Shown one piece after another: positions 8,706-19,210 of a stretch of DNA of 64,000 nucleotides; the stretch's first letter is position 1, and each line of letters opens with the position of its first letter. Origin of the DNA: Bolinopsis microptera (lineage: Eukaryota > Ctenophora > Tentaculata > Lobata > Bolinopsidae); assembly GCF_026151205.1 (NCBI RefSeq), contig NC_087077.1, positions 6,410,483-6,474,482 of the forward strand. The letters are read 5' to 3'. The notes under the pieces are model-generated. The model was not told the DNA's origin. It worked only from the letters and a program-made list of their open reading frames with translations, and did not search any database. Made by a program: the position numbers and the translations under genes.

Positions 8706-11276
8706 CTAGATACATTGGCTAGTGTTGGGTGGGATCATGAATTTATCGTAAGAGTTATCCCCTTGGTAATTCTCATCAGTTAGCAACATATTCATAAGAG
8801 TTTCTTTGTATAACTTAGAAAATTTCTTAACGTCGTCACACTCTCTAAGGGACTTTGGTAATATGTTCCAGGCCTTAGTTCCTAGATAGTTAAACTCCTT
8901 GTGAGATCTTGATTTAGGAGTATAAAGATTGCAGTTTTCTGCCTCACGTGATCCACCAGAAATATACGAGAATTTCCCGATAAAATGCTTTGGACATGTT
9001 TCATTGATTATACGGTACATATATGAGCTAAGATGAACCTGTCGTCTCAAATGGAGAGGAAGCCATCCCATATTTTTGTATACATTAACCGACCTCTCTC
9101 TGATGTTTACATCTAGGGCTATTTTAGCAACCTTTTTGTACATGATATCTAACTCTCCTAGTCGTTTTTTATATGTTCTTGACCAGATGGTGTCTAAGTA
9201 GTCAAAATGTGGCAACATAAGTGCATTAGCAAACATCTTCCTGAACTTAAGAGGGAGAAGTTTTTTTGATCTATACATAGCACCAATTCTTTTGGATATC
9301 TTTTTCTTAATGTTATCAATATGTTCATTAAATGTCAATCTGCTGTCAACTATAAGTCCAAGGTACTTATGGGATTTAGTTTCACAGATTACCAAAGTAA
9401 GGTCATCACAAATTTCAACAAGGATGGCATCAAGGTTAGGCTTAGAGTCAAGGATCATTAGTTTTGTTTTTTCATTATTCAGGGATAGTTTATTAGCCTG
9501 AAGCCATCTGATAACTAATTTCAACTCTTGTTTGATGTTACCATAGTTTCCTCTAGATATATTGTCAAAATATAATGCACCGTCATCAGCAAATAGATAA
9601 GGTTTAGAAAATAGGCATGCATTAGGCAGGTCATTGATAAAAATGCTGAATAGAATTGGTCCTAATATACTTCCTTGAGGCACTCCAGAGTTCAATGAAT
9701 GTAAACTGCTTATCCTACTCCCAACTCTAGTTTGCTGTAATCTATCTGTGAGGAAGCTCCTAAACCAGCTCAATGCAGTATCTTTTATTCCATAATGCTT
9801 CAGCTTTTGAATGAGAATATCATGGTTAACAGTATCAAATGCCTTTCTGATGTCCAGGAAGATAATTGCAGGATGCTTGGCACTGTTCTTAGCAGTAAAT
9901 ATACGATCAAACAGATCTAACATGAGATAAGTTGTAGAGTGATCTTTACGGAAACCATATTGATGCTCTGAAAGTATTCCCTTTTCATCAAGATATTGAG
10001 TCAGTTGGGAGTTCACACAAAATTCGATGCACTTTCCAAGAATCGGTAAAATTGAGATTGGTCGATAATTACTAGGATTCTCAGTATCACCATCCTTATG
10101 GATTGGGGTGACTTTTGCAACCTTGCAGCTGTTTGGCATGATGCCACTGGATAAACTCAAATTTACAAGATGTGTTAATGGAGCAATAAATGCAGGTAAA
10201 ATTTGTCTAAACACTCTCAATGGTATATGATCATTAGTGGATTTGCTACAAGGGATACTTGCCACATAGTCTAAGATATTGGACTCAGTTATTTCAGTAA
10301 AGCTATTCAAGCTGGTCTCGTTGTCAATCTGCTCATTTTGTAGATAAGATAGAAATTCATTTTCATTTTCCAGCTGCACTTCTGCTTGGATCTTTGGACC
10401 TATTTCAGCAAAATATTTATTGGTGGTTTCAGCATCAAGATTGTTATTGATATTGTTAGCTTTAACAGGCAGATTTGATGCTGTCTTTATCGTTTTCCAT
10501 ACACCCTTTAGATCATTCATGGCACACTTGGCTTTCAGTTCTGTTGCTAAGTTAGTCTTCCTATTAATTCTAGACAAATAGGTTGAATAGTTTCTCTGCC
10601 GTTTATATGCCATCCATAATGAGTCACATTTATTACAGTGTATAAGACCATTTGGATGTATACGTCTGTTCTTGTTGTGTGTTAAAAATTTACGGTAAAG
10701 TTTCCCTTTCAATTTCTTACTTTCTAAAAATTCTGGAGATGGCTTATGGATGTAATCACTATGGCACTTAATTTGTTTAATTGGACAGAAGTGATCATAG
10801 TAGTGATCAATATGTTCGTTTAAACCATCAACTGCATCATTCAGACTAGTTGAATCTATTATTGGTCTATAATCACAGGTTTCCAAAAATTCTTTAAGAG
10901 CAGTAACATTCATTTTGCTGTGATCTCTTATTAGTAACTTCTTGAATTTTGAGGCCTTATGCACATTGAAATCGACAATGAACTTTACGACCTGATGATC
11001 TCCTATACAATCATCAAGGACTTTGCAGTCAAGAAACTTGGAGTAAGTGTTTGTTATGACAACATCGATTGTGGTCTTTGTGATTCTGTTTCCTAGTTTA
11101 GCAATGCGGGTAATATCCTGAACTACCTGTACCATTCCAAACATTTTCATTGTAATGTCTAATTTCTTATAGTTCATACTGCTGATGTTGTTTTGGTCTA
11201 CATTTACATCACCCAGCCAAATAACATTCTTACTTCCTATACTCATCATGCAGTCTGTCATATAATCTAAAAACAA
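8706..11276 (-). CDS. AP endonuclease (C-terminal half) and reverse transcriptase
   Basis: An 856-residue open frame, still open a few codons upstream to the insertion junction. The first ~110 residues are the C-terminal half of an exonuclease-endonuclease-phosphatase domain (WLGDVNVD, TTIDVVITNT, IGDHQVVKFIV); the catalytic N-terminal half is missing. The reverse transcriptase follows: SNYRPISILPILGK, YGFRKDHSTT, the catalytic DIRKAFDTVNH, GVPQGSILGPILFSIFIND and a FADD box, then the thumb and a C-terminal tail with CNLYTPKSRS and FNYLGTKAWNILP. No stops or frameshifts in the visible part. It cannot be autonomous because the endonuclease is truncated. Confidence 0.85.
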   Translation of the reverse strand: MFLDYMTDCMMSIGSKNVIWLGDVNVDQNNISSMNYKKLDITMKMFGMVQVVQDITRIAKLGNRITKTTIDVVITNTYSKFLDCKVLDDCIGDHQVVKFIVDFNVHKASKFKKLLIRDHSKMNVTALKEFLETCDYRPIIDSTSLNDAVDGLNEHIDHYYDHFCPIKQIKCHSDYIHKPSPEFLESKKLKGKLYRKFLTHNKNRRIHPNGLIHCNKCDSLWMAYKRQRNYSTYLSRINRKTNLATELKAKCAMNDLKGVWKTIKTASNLPVKANNINNNLDAETTNKYFAEIGPKIQAEVQLENENEFLSYLQNEQIDNETSLNSFTEITESNILDYVASIPCSKSTNDHIPLRVFRQILPAFIAPLTHLVNLSLSSGIMPNSCKVAKVTPIHKDGDTENPSNYRPISILPILGKCIEFCVNSQLTQYLDEKGILSEHQYGFRKDHSTTYLMLDLFDRIFTAKNSAKHPAIIFLDIRKAFDTVNHDILIQKLKHYGIKDTALSWFRSFLTDRLQQTRVGSRISSLHSLNSGVPQGSILGPILFSIFINDLPNACLFSKPYLFADDGALYFDNISRGNYGNIKQELKLVIRWLQANKLSLNNEKTKLMILDSKPNLDAILVEICDDLTLVICETKSHKYLGLIVDSRLTFNEHIDNIKKKISKRIGAMYRSKKLLPLKFRKMFANALMLPHFDYLDTIWSRTYKKRLGELDIMYKKVAKIALDVNIRERSVNVYKNMGWLPLHLRRQVHLSSYMYRIINETCPKHFIGKFSYISGGSREAENCNLYTPKSRSHKEFNYLGTKAWNILPKSLRECDDVKKFSKLYKETLMNMLLTDENYQGDNSYDKFMIPPNTSQCI

Positions 11277-11285
11277 GCCATCATA

Positions 11286-11672
11286 AGGTTGAGTGATAAT
11301 ATTAGAATTGCTATACGAGATAATAATAACAGGTTGTTCTTCGGTTTACTGTCTTGCCAAGTGTATGACCAACTTTACATAAAGAGATGTAACAAGTGTC
11401 AAGGCTTTGGTCACTATTCTAAGACTTGTAAAAACGAAGTGTATTGTGGTTTCTGCGCCGCCCCTGGACATGAAACTCAACAATGTGATAATAAGGACAA
11501 CAATTCAGAGGAGAAAAATGATCTAATGCCCACATACTGTTGTATCAACTGCAAAAAGTCTGGCTCACCTGATGATTTATGTAAACATGCTGCATTTTCT
11601 ACTGAGTGTCCTTCTTACCGGATTCAGCAAGAGAAACTTAAAGCCTCCCTATCTTATTATTCAAAAAACTAG
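11286..11672 (+). CDS. CR1-like ORF1, C-terminal fragment with zinc knuckles
   Basis: Continues the ORF1 fragment that ends at 8085. Cysteine/histidine motifs: CNKCQGFGHYSKTC (CCHC zinc knuckle), CGFCAAPGHETQQC (second CCHC), CCINC and a later H...C pair. This gag-like arrangement is typical of ORF1 proteins that bind element RNA. It begins at the junction with the nested element (RLSDNIRIAIRDNN) and stops 20 bp before ORF2. Confidence 0.75.
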   Translation, partial: RLSDNIRIAIRDNNNRLFFGLLSCQVYDQLYIKRCNKCQGFGHYSKTCKNEVYCGFCAAPGHETQQCDNKDNNSEEKNDLMPTYCCINCKKSGSPDDLCKHAAFSTECPSYRIQQEKLKASLSYYSKN

Positions 11673-11692
11673 TTTCCTCCAAACCAAAGAAA

Positions 11693-14539
11693 TTGCATCA
11701 ACTTCGATATATGATCTGGAATGCTAGAAGTCTTAATAATAAGTGTGACGACATTATGTGCTTACTTCAAGACCATGATGTAGACGTTGCTATTGTAACT
11801 GAAACATGGTTATCTGACCAAGCCAATACTACAACAGCAGCAGTTATAAAATCATATGGCTACAGTATTGTTCATGATTTCAGAGCAAACAACAGAGGTG
11901 GTGGCACTGCTCTGATTTACAACATGGCGTTACATTTCTCTGTTGTTAATTTGAAAGTTCCGAACCTGACAACCTTTGAATTCATCGCTGGATCTATAAA
12001 GTGCACTCCTGACATGAAGATCCTTGTCCTATGCATCTATCGAACTGGCCCTGTCTCAAAGAAGTTCTTTGAGGAACTTGATGACTTATTGGGTTCTGCA
12101 AGTCTGAAAAGTGACTATATAATAATTGGAGGAGATTTCAATATTCACACAGAGTCAATTACTGTAAACTCAACTGAACTGCTGCAGACCACCTCATCTT
12201 ATGGTTTCAAGCAACTTATTGAAAATCCAACCCACATGAGTGGAGGAACTATTGACCTGCTCTTTGACCAGAGTAACTTGATTGAAACGTCTACAATTGA
12301 AATCCTGAAAAACTGTACCCTGAGTGATCACTTCCCCATCATATTTGCCACCAAGAAGTTTCAAACTAACCTCAAAGCTCCTAAAACAATCAACACTAGA
12401 CAGCTTAAAACCGTGGATTGTGATCAGTTGGCGATTGATTTACTGATGTGTTCCTCTGACTATGAATTGGCAGACTGCTTTGTTGAATCTTGTGAACAAT
12501 TTTTCCAATGTATTGGTAGTGTCCTCGATGAACATGCACCTTTGGTCCAAAAAACTATAAGCTTTGTTCCCCATGCTCCCTGGTTTGATTCTGCGTACAA
12601 AGATCAAAGGAAACTTAGAAGGAAAGCCAAGAGAACTAAGCATAAAAGTGAGGAGAACAGGATACTCTTTGAAGAGATCCGAGATGAAACAACAAACATG
12701 GCTAATCTTAAAAAACAACAGTATTATAAAGGTTTACTTGACAAAAATCAACATGATGTTAAAGCTATATATAGCATTGTCAATCGTGAGCTTGACAGAC
12801 ATCAGAATACTCCTCTCCCAGAATCAGAAGATGTTTCAAAACTTTGCAGTGATTTTAATCACTATTTCAATGAAAAGATCAAGAACATTAGGAAAGATTT
12901 CCCCAGCATAGAAGATTTTGATGTTGATAAACACATTATGAATCAACAGAACAATTCCAACTGTGAAGGTCGGTTATATGAATTTGAACCATGCACAGAG
13001 GATGAACTGTCTGAAATAATCAAAGAAAGTGGAATCAAGTGTGCACCATCTGATTTTCTTCCAACAACTGTCCTCAAAGACAATATCACAAGTTTCATTC
13101 CTGTCTTGTGCAAACTGGTCAACCAGTCTCTAGCTATGGGCACATTCGACGGTTTGAAGACTGCTGACATTATTCCTACCATCAAGGACCACAAACTTGA
13201 TCCAAATGACTTCAAGAGCTATCGACCTATATCTAACCTCTCTTTTCTGGGTAAACTCATCGAGAGAGTTGTGCTGAAAAGGTTAAATGAACATCTGGCT
13301 AAAAATGATCTCAATGTTCCACAGCAATCTGCCTATAAGAAGTTCCATTCTACTGAGACCATCTTGTTAAAAGTAACAAATGACCTACTGCTGGCATGTG
13401 ATAGCAAATCCTCCACTGTTCTCATGATGCTCGATTTATCTGCAGCCTTTGACACAGTGGAACACAGAAAATTACTCAAAATTCTTTCTGAAGAGATCCA
13501 TATCGGAGGTACTGCTCTTAAATGGTTCAAGAGTTTCCTGGTAGGCCGCACTCAAAGAACCAGAATAGGCTCTTCTACTAGTGATACGATCATTCTAGAA
13601 TTTGGTGTACCTCAAGGTTCTGTGTTAGGACCGGTGCTATTCAACATATACATCAGATCTCTGTATAGGACCATCGAGAAATCTGGATTCAATGTGCAAG
13701 GATATGCAGATGACCACCAGGTATATAGAACTTTCAAACCTTGTGATCAGGTAAATGTTCTGGGCATCCAAATTGTGAATTGTGCTAGGACCATACAGCG
13801 CTGGATGGTTGAATATTGCCTTCAACTTAATCCTGGAAAAACACAAATACTTATCATCGCCTCACCTCAAGTTCTAAACCAGGTCAGTATAGGGGGAGTT
13901 AAGCTATCAAATGATACCTGTATCAGATTTGTCAGCACAACAAAGAACCTTGGTGTTCAAATTGACCATCATCTTACTTTTGAGCCTCAAATCATGTCCC
14001 TCAAAAAGCATTGTTTCAGACTCCTTAGGAATGTTATAAGGAGAAAATATCTCTTTAGTAAAGCTCAGCTCAAGCTTATAATTAACAGCATCATTGTCTG
14101 CAAATTGGACTACTGCAATGCTCTTTATTATGGAATTAGTGACAACCTCATCCACCAACTCCAACTCGTTCAGAATGCAGCTGCTAAAGCTATAGTAGGA
14201 CTATATAAATATGATCATCTAGGAGACACTCTGAAAGACCTTCATTGGCTGCCTATTAGTTACAGAATTCAATATAAGTTATTGCTTCTTGTCTATAAAT
14301 GTCTTAATGGTATGGGACCAGATTGTTTAAGTGATATGTTTAAATATGACAATTATAATCATCTTATCTATTTGACTGAACCAAGAGTATATTCACAGTA
14401 CGGAGAAAGATCGTTTCAGAAAGTTGGCCCTAAATTATGGAATGAGCTGCCTCTTGAAATTAAGAATTGCATGTCACTGGAATCTTTTAAAGTGTATCTG
14501 AAAACGTTTCTTTTTAAACGTGCTTTTGATATTAATTAA
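11693..14539 (+). CDS. CR1-like ORF2: AP endonuclease and reverse transcriptase
   Basis: 948 codons from a TTG; the first ATG is at 11711, so about 942 residues. N-terminal AP-like endonuclease: MIWNARSLNNK, VAIVTETWLS, IIGGDFNIH, TIDLLF, LSDHFPI. Reverse transcriptase: SYRPISNLSFLGKLIE, QSAYKKFHSTET, catalytic MLDLSAAFDTVEH (near residue 576), FGVPQGSVLGPVLFNIYI, YADD (near residue 670), KNLGVQID, then a thumb and a C-terminal tail. Both nuclease and polymerase motifs are intact and there are no stops. It encodes the machinery that nicks the target and copies the element RNA. The start lies 20-40 bp after the ORF1 stop, as in bicistronic non-LTR elements. Confidence 0.9.
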   Translation: MHQLRYMIWNARSLNNKCDDIMCLLQDHDVDVAIVTETWLSDQANTTTAAVIKSYGYSIVHDFRANNRGGGTALIYNMALHFSVVNLKVPNLTTFEFIAGSIKCTPDMKILVLCIYRTGPVSKKFFEELDDLLGSASLKSDYIIIGGDFNIHTESITVNSTELLQTTSSYGFKQLIENPTHMSGGTIDLLFDQSNLIETSTIEILKNCTLSDHFPIIFATKKFQTNLKAPKTINTRQLKTVDCDQLAIDLLMCSSDYELADCFVESCEQFFQCIGSVLDEHAPLVQKTISFVPHAPWFDSAYKDQRKLRRKAKRTKHKSEENRILFEEIRDETTNMANLKKQQYYKGLLDKNQHDVKAIYSIVNRELDRHQNTPLPESEDVSKLCSDFNHYFNEKIKNIRKDFPSIEDFDVDKHIMNQQNNSNCEGRLYEFEPCTEDELSEIIKESGIKCAPSDFLPTTVLKDNITSFIPVLCKLVNQSLAMGTFDGLKTADIIPTIKDHKLDPNDFKSYRPISNLSFLGKLIERVVLKRLNEHLAKNDLNVPQQSAYKKFHSTETILLKVTNDLLLACDSKSSTVLMMLDLSAAFDTVEHRKLLKILSEEIHIGGTALKWFKSFLVGRTQRTRIGSSTSDTIILEFGVPQGSVLGPVLFNIYIRSLYRTIEKSGFNVQGYADDHQVYRTFKPCDQVNVLGIQIVNCARTIQRWMVEYCLQLNPGKTQILIIASPQVLNQVSIGGVKLSNDTCIRFVSTTKNLGVQIDHHLTFEPQIMSLKKHCFRLLRNVIRRKYLFSKAQLKLIINSIIVCKLDYCNALYYGISDNLIHQLQLVQNAAAKAIVGLYKYDHLGDTLKDLHWLPISYRIQYKLLLLVYKCLNGMGPDCLSDMFKYDNYNHLIYLTEPRVYSQYGERSFQKVGPKLWNELPLEIKNCMSLESFKVYLKTFLFKRAFDIN

Positions 14540-14760
14540 TTTACTATTTTTTCAACGTTTCTACTGTTAAGTGCATACCCTTAACCTTGTAATTAAGTGT
14601 ATCAAGTCTTTACAATTTTCTATGGTTTGGAACCTAAATGTGGATTGCTTTTCAGGTTTTCTTGTATCCTGACTTGTTTTCGTGGCACACCTGTGCATTT
14701 TAAGTTGTTGTGCCACTATAATCTATAAGTTTAAATTATTATTATTATTATTAGTAAGCC

Positions 14761-17219
14761 AACATCCTGAACCTTTCTCTTTGATGAACTGGAGAGATTA
14801 AAATTGATTTTGTGGTCCGAAAGCATTTGAAAATTGCTACCATTTGAGTGGAAATCTGGGCTCTTACAGTAGGCTATACAATGAAAGAAAATTGCATGGA
14901 TTGCTCTTGCTGTGTCAGTAACTTTGGTAGGGTCTAGAGTTTTTTGGAGAGCAAACCGGTTAGGTCAATGATGTTTTTGGGATGGAAGTTAAATTTTTTT
15001 AGAGTGAAATTTTGAGTAGAGTGAACAGTCAATTGAGACATGATTTTTGTCCTCAATAGGTTAAAGCTTTTGCTGAAAAATCAGTAAATGTACCATCGAT
15101 TTTCTATTGGTACAAGGGGGGTTTCGTATCGGCCCCTCTCGATGTACAGGTTTTGGCAGCTAATACGAAACCTTATTATTAGCTTTTTCGAGCATCAGGG
15201 ATCTTGATCGTTAGTAGATATTTTTTCTGGTTCGAAGTCATGTCTGATTTCGAAGATTATGAGTGGGTGAAGTTATTAAATTTGCTTTTCAAATCTTCTT
15301 TTGTGAGAAGATTGGAGATGTTGGCATACCAAGGAAGGCTCAGCATGATCTGCTCGTGAAACGCAGCAGAGAGTAGTTTGTTTTCGGTGCTTGAGCGAAA
15401 TGTTTCATTAGCAGGAGCTTTCAAAATTTCAGCTCATTGTTTAAGTGGTTTTATTTCGTGGTTTGTTTAAAGCAGTGGTTATTTACATCTTTGTATATAA
15501 CCACTGCAACTGCACTGTACACATCTTGAATACTGTGTACACTGTACAGTTGTGGAATCCATCTGCTGCTCATGGTAGTTGGCGAATCATCCTTGAGTAG
15601 GAAGCTGTCCAACGCTGGTTCACCCAGTTAATCGAGGGTATTGGCACACTGCCATACAGCAGCAGGTTAGAAATTCTGAATTTAACTACATTAGCTTATA
15701 GAAAAATCCGTGGAGATCTTATAGAAACCTTTTAAATATTCAGTGGTTTAGTAGAATATGAAACTTAAGATATTTTCAATATTAGTAGATCAGGTATGAA
15801 TAATGAATATTGTTTCAAAGATAAAGTGCAATATTAAAAGCTCCAAATTAAGGAATCTTCGTAATTATATAAAGCTTTTCTTTGTGGGAGAGTTATACCT
15901 TATTAGAATGCTCTACCAGTGGATGTTAAGAACTCTTATAGTGTAAATGATTTTATAATGATAAATCTAGAATATTTAAAAAAGGATTGTATTAAAAAGG
16001 AATATATTGTGATCATAATCATTGGGAAGTGTCGGATGAGGTGATTTGAGTAGAATTGATAGAGACAATTATTTGGAGAATAAAAGTAAGCACAATTTGT
16101 ATCTGTGCTTTCATCCTTATTTAGCAAAGAAGAAGACCTTATTAACTTAAATTAGGTCATTTTTGGTCTATTTTATTAAAATTATTAATAAAGTTTTACA
16201 ATTTGTGATACAACGTTTTTTTATTTATTGTCTTGTGATTAATAAAGAAGCTTCTTTTATGTCTTGTCTGGTGTGATATAATAGTTCTGTAATATTGTTA
16301 TACAGATGATTTGTTTGTTGGAATATTATGTCTTGTCTGCTGTGACATAAAATGTTTATTTTATCTTTTTTTCTATTTTTCTACCCGTTGTGGTTTCAGA
16401 TGTTTGGAGTTTAGTAAGCTTACAGGTTACTTCAGTGCACAATTGAGATTCAAAATGGGGTGTTTAGGAGAGCAAATTTTAGGCTGCGGGAAAGTTTAAA
16501 TTTATCCCTTTTGAACCTCTCATTTAAAAATGTGGTAGGAACAGCCATTTATTTGTTTAATTTGGCTGTTCTGATCATGTGCTATTGGTTGTGAATGGCA
16601 ATCAAATTTTTGAAATTTATCTAAACAGTTTTAAAACTTGAACCAGAACCAGATATTGTAGCCTGATTTGTGGTTGGTTCATAGTCTAGTGACAGTAATA
16701 GAGCTATAAAACAATGTTATGGTATCTACAAATCGGTTATCTACACAATAGGTCTTACAATCAAATTGTGATGTAGTTTCTATTACTAGTAAGAGATGAT
16801 TTTACTAATCCAATTTCCAGCATGTTCAGAATCCAGAGTTTTATATTTAAAAATTTGTGATAGTGCTGTAACAGTGTTGTGACTTGTGACAGTGCTGAAC
16901 AGATGCAGATGGGCAAGTGTTACTTTTACCCTGTATTCACACTCTGTAATAATCACCTGGGGATGTTCTTAAAGATTCAGAGTTTTCGGGACTAAAACCG
17001 TTGCATTACTGTGATAGTCTTGTGATGCTGATAGTAAACTGTTGCGACACTGTAGCTGTACTAGTGTCTAGTATATTCTGTTCCAATGTTATTGCTAAAA
17101 TTATTTTATGACAGTTTCAATTTCTCTGACTACTAGTACTGAGAAACAAGGTATAATATGTACAACTCCCTATAGCAACTAACAACCAGCTGTTGATACC
17201 TGAAGCTGTCCCAGACATA
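14761..17219. other. Intergenic, no gene seen
   Basis: AT-rich and non-coding in all frames. Noted inside: a local inverted repeat at 15473-15509 (GCAGTGGTTAT / ATAACCACTGC) followed by a second one built on ACTGTACAC. It may be upstream regulatory DNA of the septin gene if the exon at 17220 is real. Confidence 0.4.
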
Positions 17220-17234
17220 ATGGATTCCAACAAG
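17220..17234 (+). CDS. Candidate alternative first coding exon of the septin gene
   Basis: ATG GAT TCC AAC AAG followed at once by a consensus donor GTAAGT (17235-17240). It would encode MDSNK and end in phase 0, the phase needed to join the exon at 27015. The next recognised plus-strand gene is the septin, so this may be a distal alternative promoter/first exon, as vertebrate SEPT9 genes have. A five-codon exon cannot be proven from sequence alone. Confidence 0.3.
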
Positions 17235-18960
17235 GTAAGTTAACATCATCCTCACACCGGTGTGGGGGAGGGTTGGGGGTTCTCTCACATTTTCATCTTT
17301 CCAAGGTTTAATTTATCAACACTACTACAGGAGGGGGGGGGGGGGGGTTCTGTACCCCCTTATAACTTATTACAGTAAAACCCTGATTTACTGTAGCCAT
17401 TTCCTTTCCCCAAATAGGGTGTAACATACATATTTGGGTGTAACATACATATTACAAAAATCCTGATTTACCGCGTTTTTTTACAAACTGCTGCTTTTAA
17501 GAGACGGTTTATTGAAAACACCCATGAACAGAGGGATACCCCCCCACCCACAACAGAATTAAATCTCCTTACTTGCATGATCCTCTTGTAAACACTAAAG
17601 CCCACATTTAACCTTCTTCATTGTTCATAGACCTTTTAATTGATGCCAGACAAAAACCAAGGTTTTGCACCAAATCTCTCAATTTTGAGGTTTTTTAACT
17701 TTTGAAAATGATGCAAATCATCAGTTATAGCTATAACTGATGATTTGCATCATTTTCAAAAGTTAAAAAACCTCAAAATTGACTATATATAGTTAACATC
17801 ATCTTGCCGTTTGTCTTACCATTGCATTATCGATAGTATGTAATGTTACTCATCTTTTGGCAGGTTACTTTTAGAAGTAACAGCAATTAGTTCTTCCTGT
17901 TGTCAAGAATTGAGCTGCAAACCTAATTGAATTAAATGAAGCTGCAATTTTAGTGCATCACATAAGCTGCTGTCTTATTTGTGCCATTTTCTTTAAACTT
18001 GTGTGGAGATAGTATTTGGAACTTTAAAAATTGTTGTGAAATAGATTAAGTGTTTGCATCTTCTAATTAGTTACAATTAGTGATTTGAGTACGTCTCCAC
18101 CTGTAACTGTGTAAAACTTGTAATTTGAGAGTAAAAGAATGCGTTGAAATCTAGAGCGTGGTTACCAAGGTGACCTCCAGGCTAATTAGAGACTGATCAC
18201 TAATTACTGCTGCTTTATCTTTATCGTACGTGAAAATACCAAACATATTAAATTACCACTTTTTACTGTCGCCTTATAATTCATCAAAATATTTTGGGAA
18301 TTTGTAATATTTTGAATTTGGTTGCCTCTTGTTGACATTATTTAGTTTGTGTTAAATCGTTATTAAAAAGGATTAAGTAATGCGAGTTTGCTTTGAAACG
18401 TTTTTTTTACACTGTCAAACTATATCTTGTTGAATTTAACCTCCTAATGTTGTATTATACAACTCTATATAACTAGGGCTGCTAGGTACTTCTAGTAGTA
18501 GGATTTACTAGTGTTATACTAGTAGTAGTGTTAGCAGAACCCGCCATTTGTATAAACTTGTAGAATACACGTAATATTGTATAATGATCTAATAGCTCCA
18601 CAATAGCTCGCCCCTAACGAACATACTCATTACAGCTGTACACTAATTGCCCACTGATTATCATATAATCTATGTACAACTAAAGATGGGTTTCTAATAA
18701 TCACGTGATGATTAGTTCTAACTAATGTCACGTGGTGCCCATATAAGGAGATACTCTCAGCTTATTAATCTGGTTAAGTGCCCGTATATGGTATAATGTA
18801 GTCCTCGCTACAGGACCTATTACCACTCCCTCCTACTATGTATATAATGCTTGTTATCGTGTAATACGACCACTGCTGCCATCTTATCTAATTCCAACCC
18901 AAAGTAAAAATATGTAGACATTCTTTAAATCCTTACCATTCTGAGAGGATACCTACTTCA
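17235..18960. other. Non-coding; single CArG/E-box motif
   Basis: No ORF. Besides the palindrome, a G run is at 17331-17347. A TCACGTGGTGCCCATATAAGG block at about 18729-18749 combines an E-box (CACGTG) with a CArG box (CCATATAAGG). The same combination recurs in arrays at 35.5 and 36.2 kb. Confidence 0.4.
17680..17781. repeat. Perfect 102-bp palindrome without spacer
   Basis: Two 51-bp arms meet between 17730 and 17731 (TTATAG/CTATAA) and I find no mismatch along either arm. Such DNA can form a cruciform and is usually unstable, so it is recent, under an unusual constraint, or an assembly fold-back. Confidence 0.9.
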
Positions 18961-18962
<2 letters not shown>

Positions 18963-19017
<55 letters not shown>

Positions 19018-19210
19018 TTCAGAGGGGGGTGTGACACTTCAGAGGGGGGGGTGACACTTCAGACTTCAGAGGGGGGGGGGGTGACCACTTCAGAGGGGGG
19101 GGGGGGTGGTGACACTTCAGAGGGGGGGGGGGGGGGGGGGGGGGGGGGGTGGTGGGGTGACACTTCAGAGGGGGGGGGGGGGGTGACACTTCAGAGGGGG
19201 GGGGGGTGAC
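18963..19210 (+). repeat. Poly-G tract and CACTTCAGAGGGGGG minisatellite
   Basis: A run of about 52 G residues (18963-19014) is followed by repeats of CACTTCAGA plus G runs and GTGA. Every G run could form G-quadruplexes. Run lengths in such tracts are often misassembled. Confidence 0.9.

Larger units (their letters stand above)
8085..11288 (-). mobile_element. 5'-truncated jockey/CR1-like retrotransposon nested in the plus-strand element
   Basis: A minus-strand element with an intact RT frame, a 3' UTR of about 0.6 kb (8108-8705) and the microsatellite tail above. Its 5' end is cut inside the AP-endonuclease domain at about 11288. Truncation and tail are the footprint of target-primed reverse transcription. 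Host ORF1 codons end at 8085 on one side and resume at about 11286 on the other. Confidence 0.75.
7690..14760 (+). mobile_element. CR1/L2-like non-LTR retrotransposon, split by a nested insertion
   Basis: ORF1 (CCHC-type nucleic-acid-binding protein) and ORF2 (AP endonuclease plus reverse transcriptase) of one element, interrupted inside ORF1 at about 8085/11288 by a minus-strand element. ORF1 resumes in a compatible sense after the insertion and ends at 11672; ORF2 starts 20-40 bp later. The 3' end is a short ATT microsatellite (about 14740-14755), as is common in CR1/L2-type elements. The 5' boundary lies within about 7.64-7.69 kb. ORF2 is intact, so without the insertion this copy would look recent. 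Confidence 0.7.
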
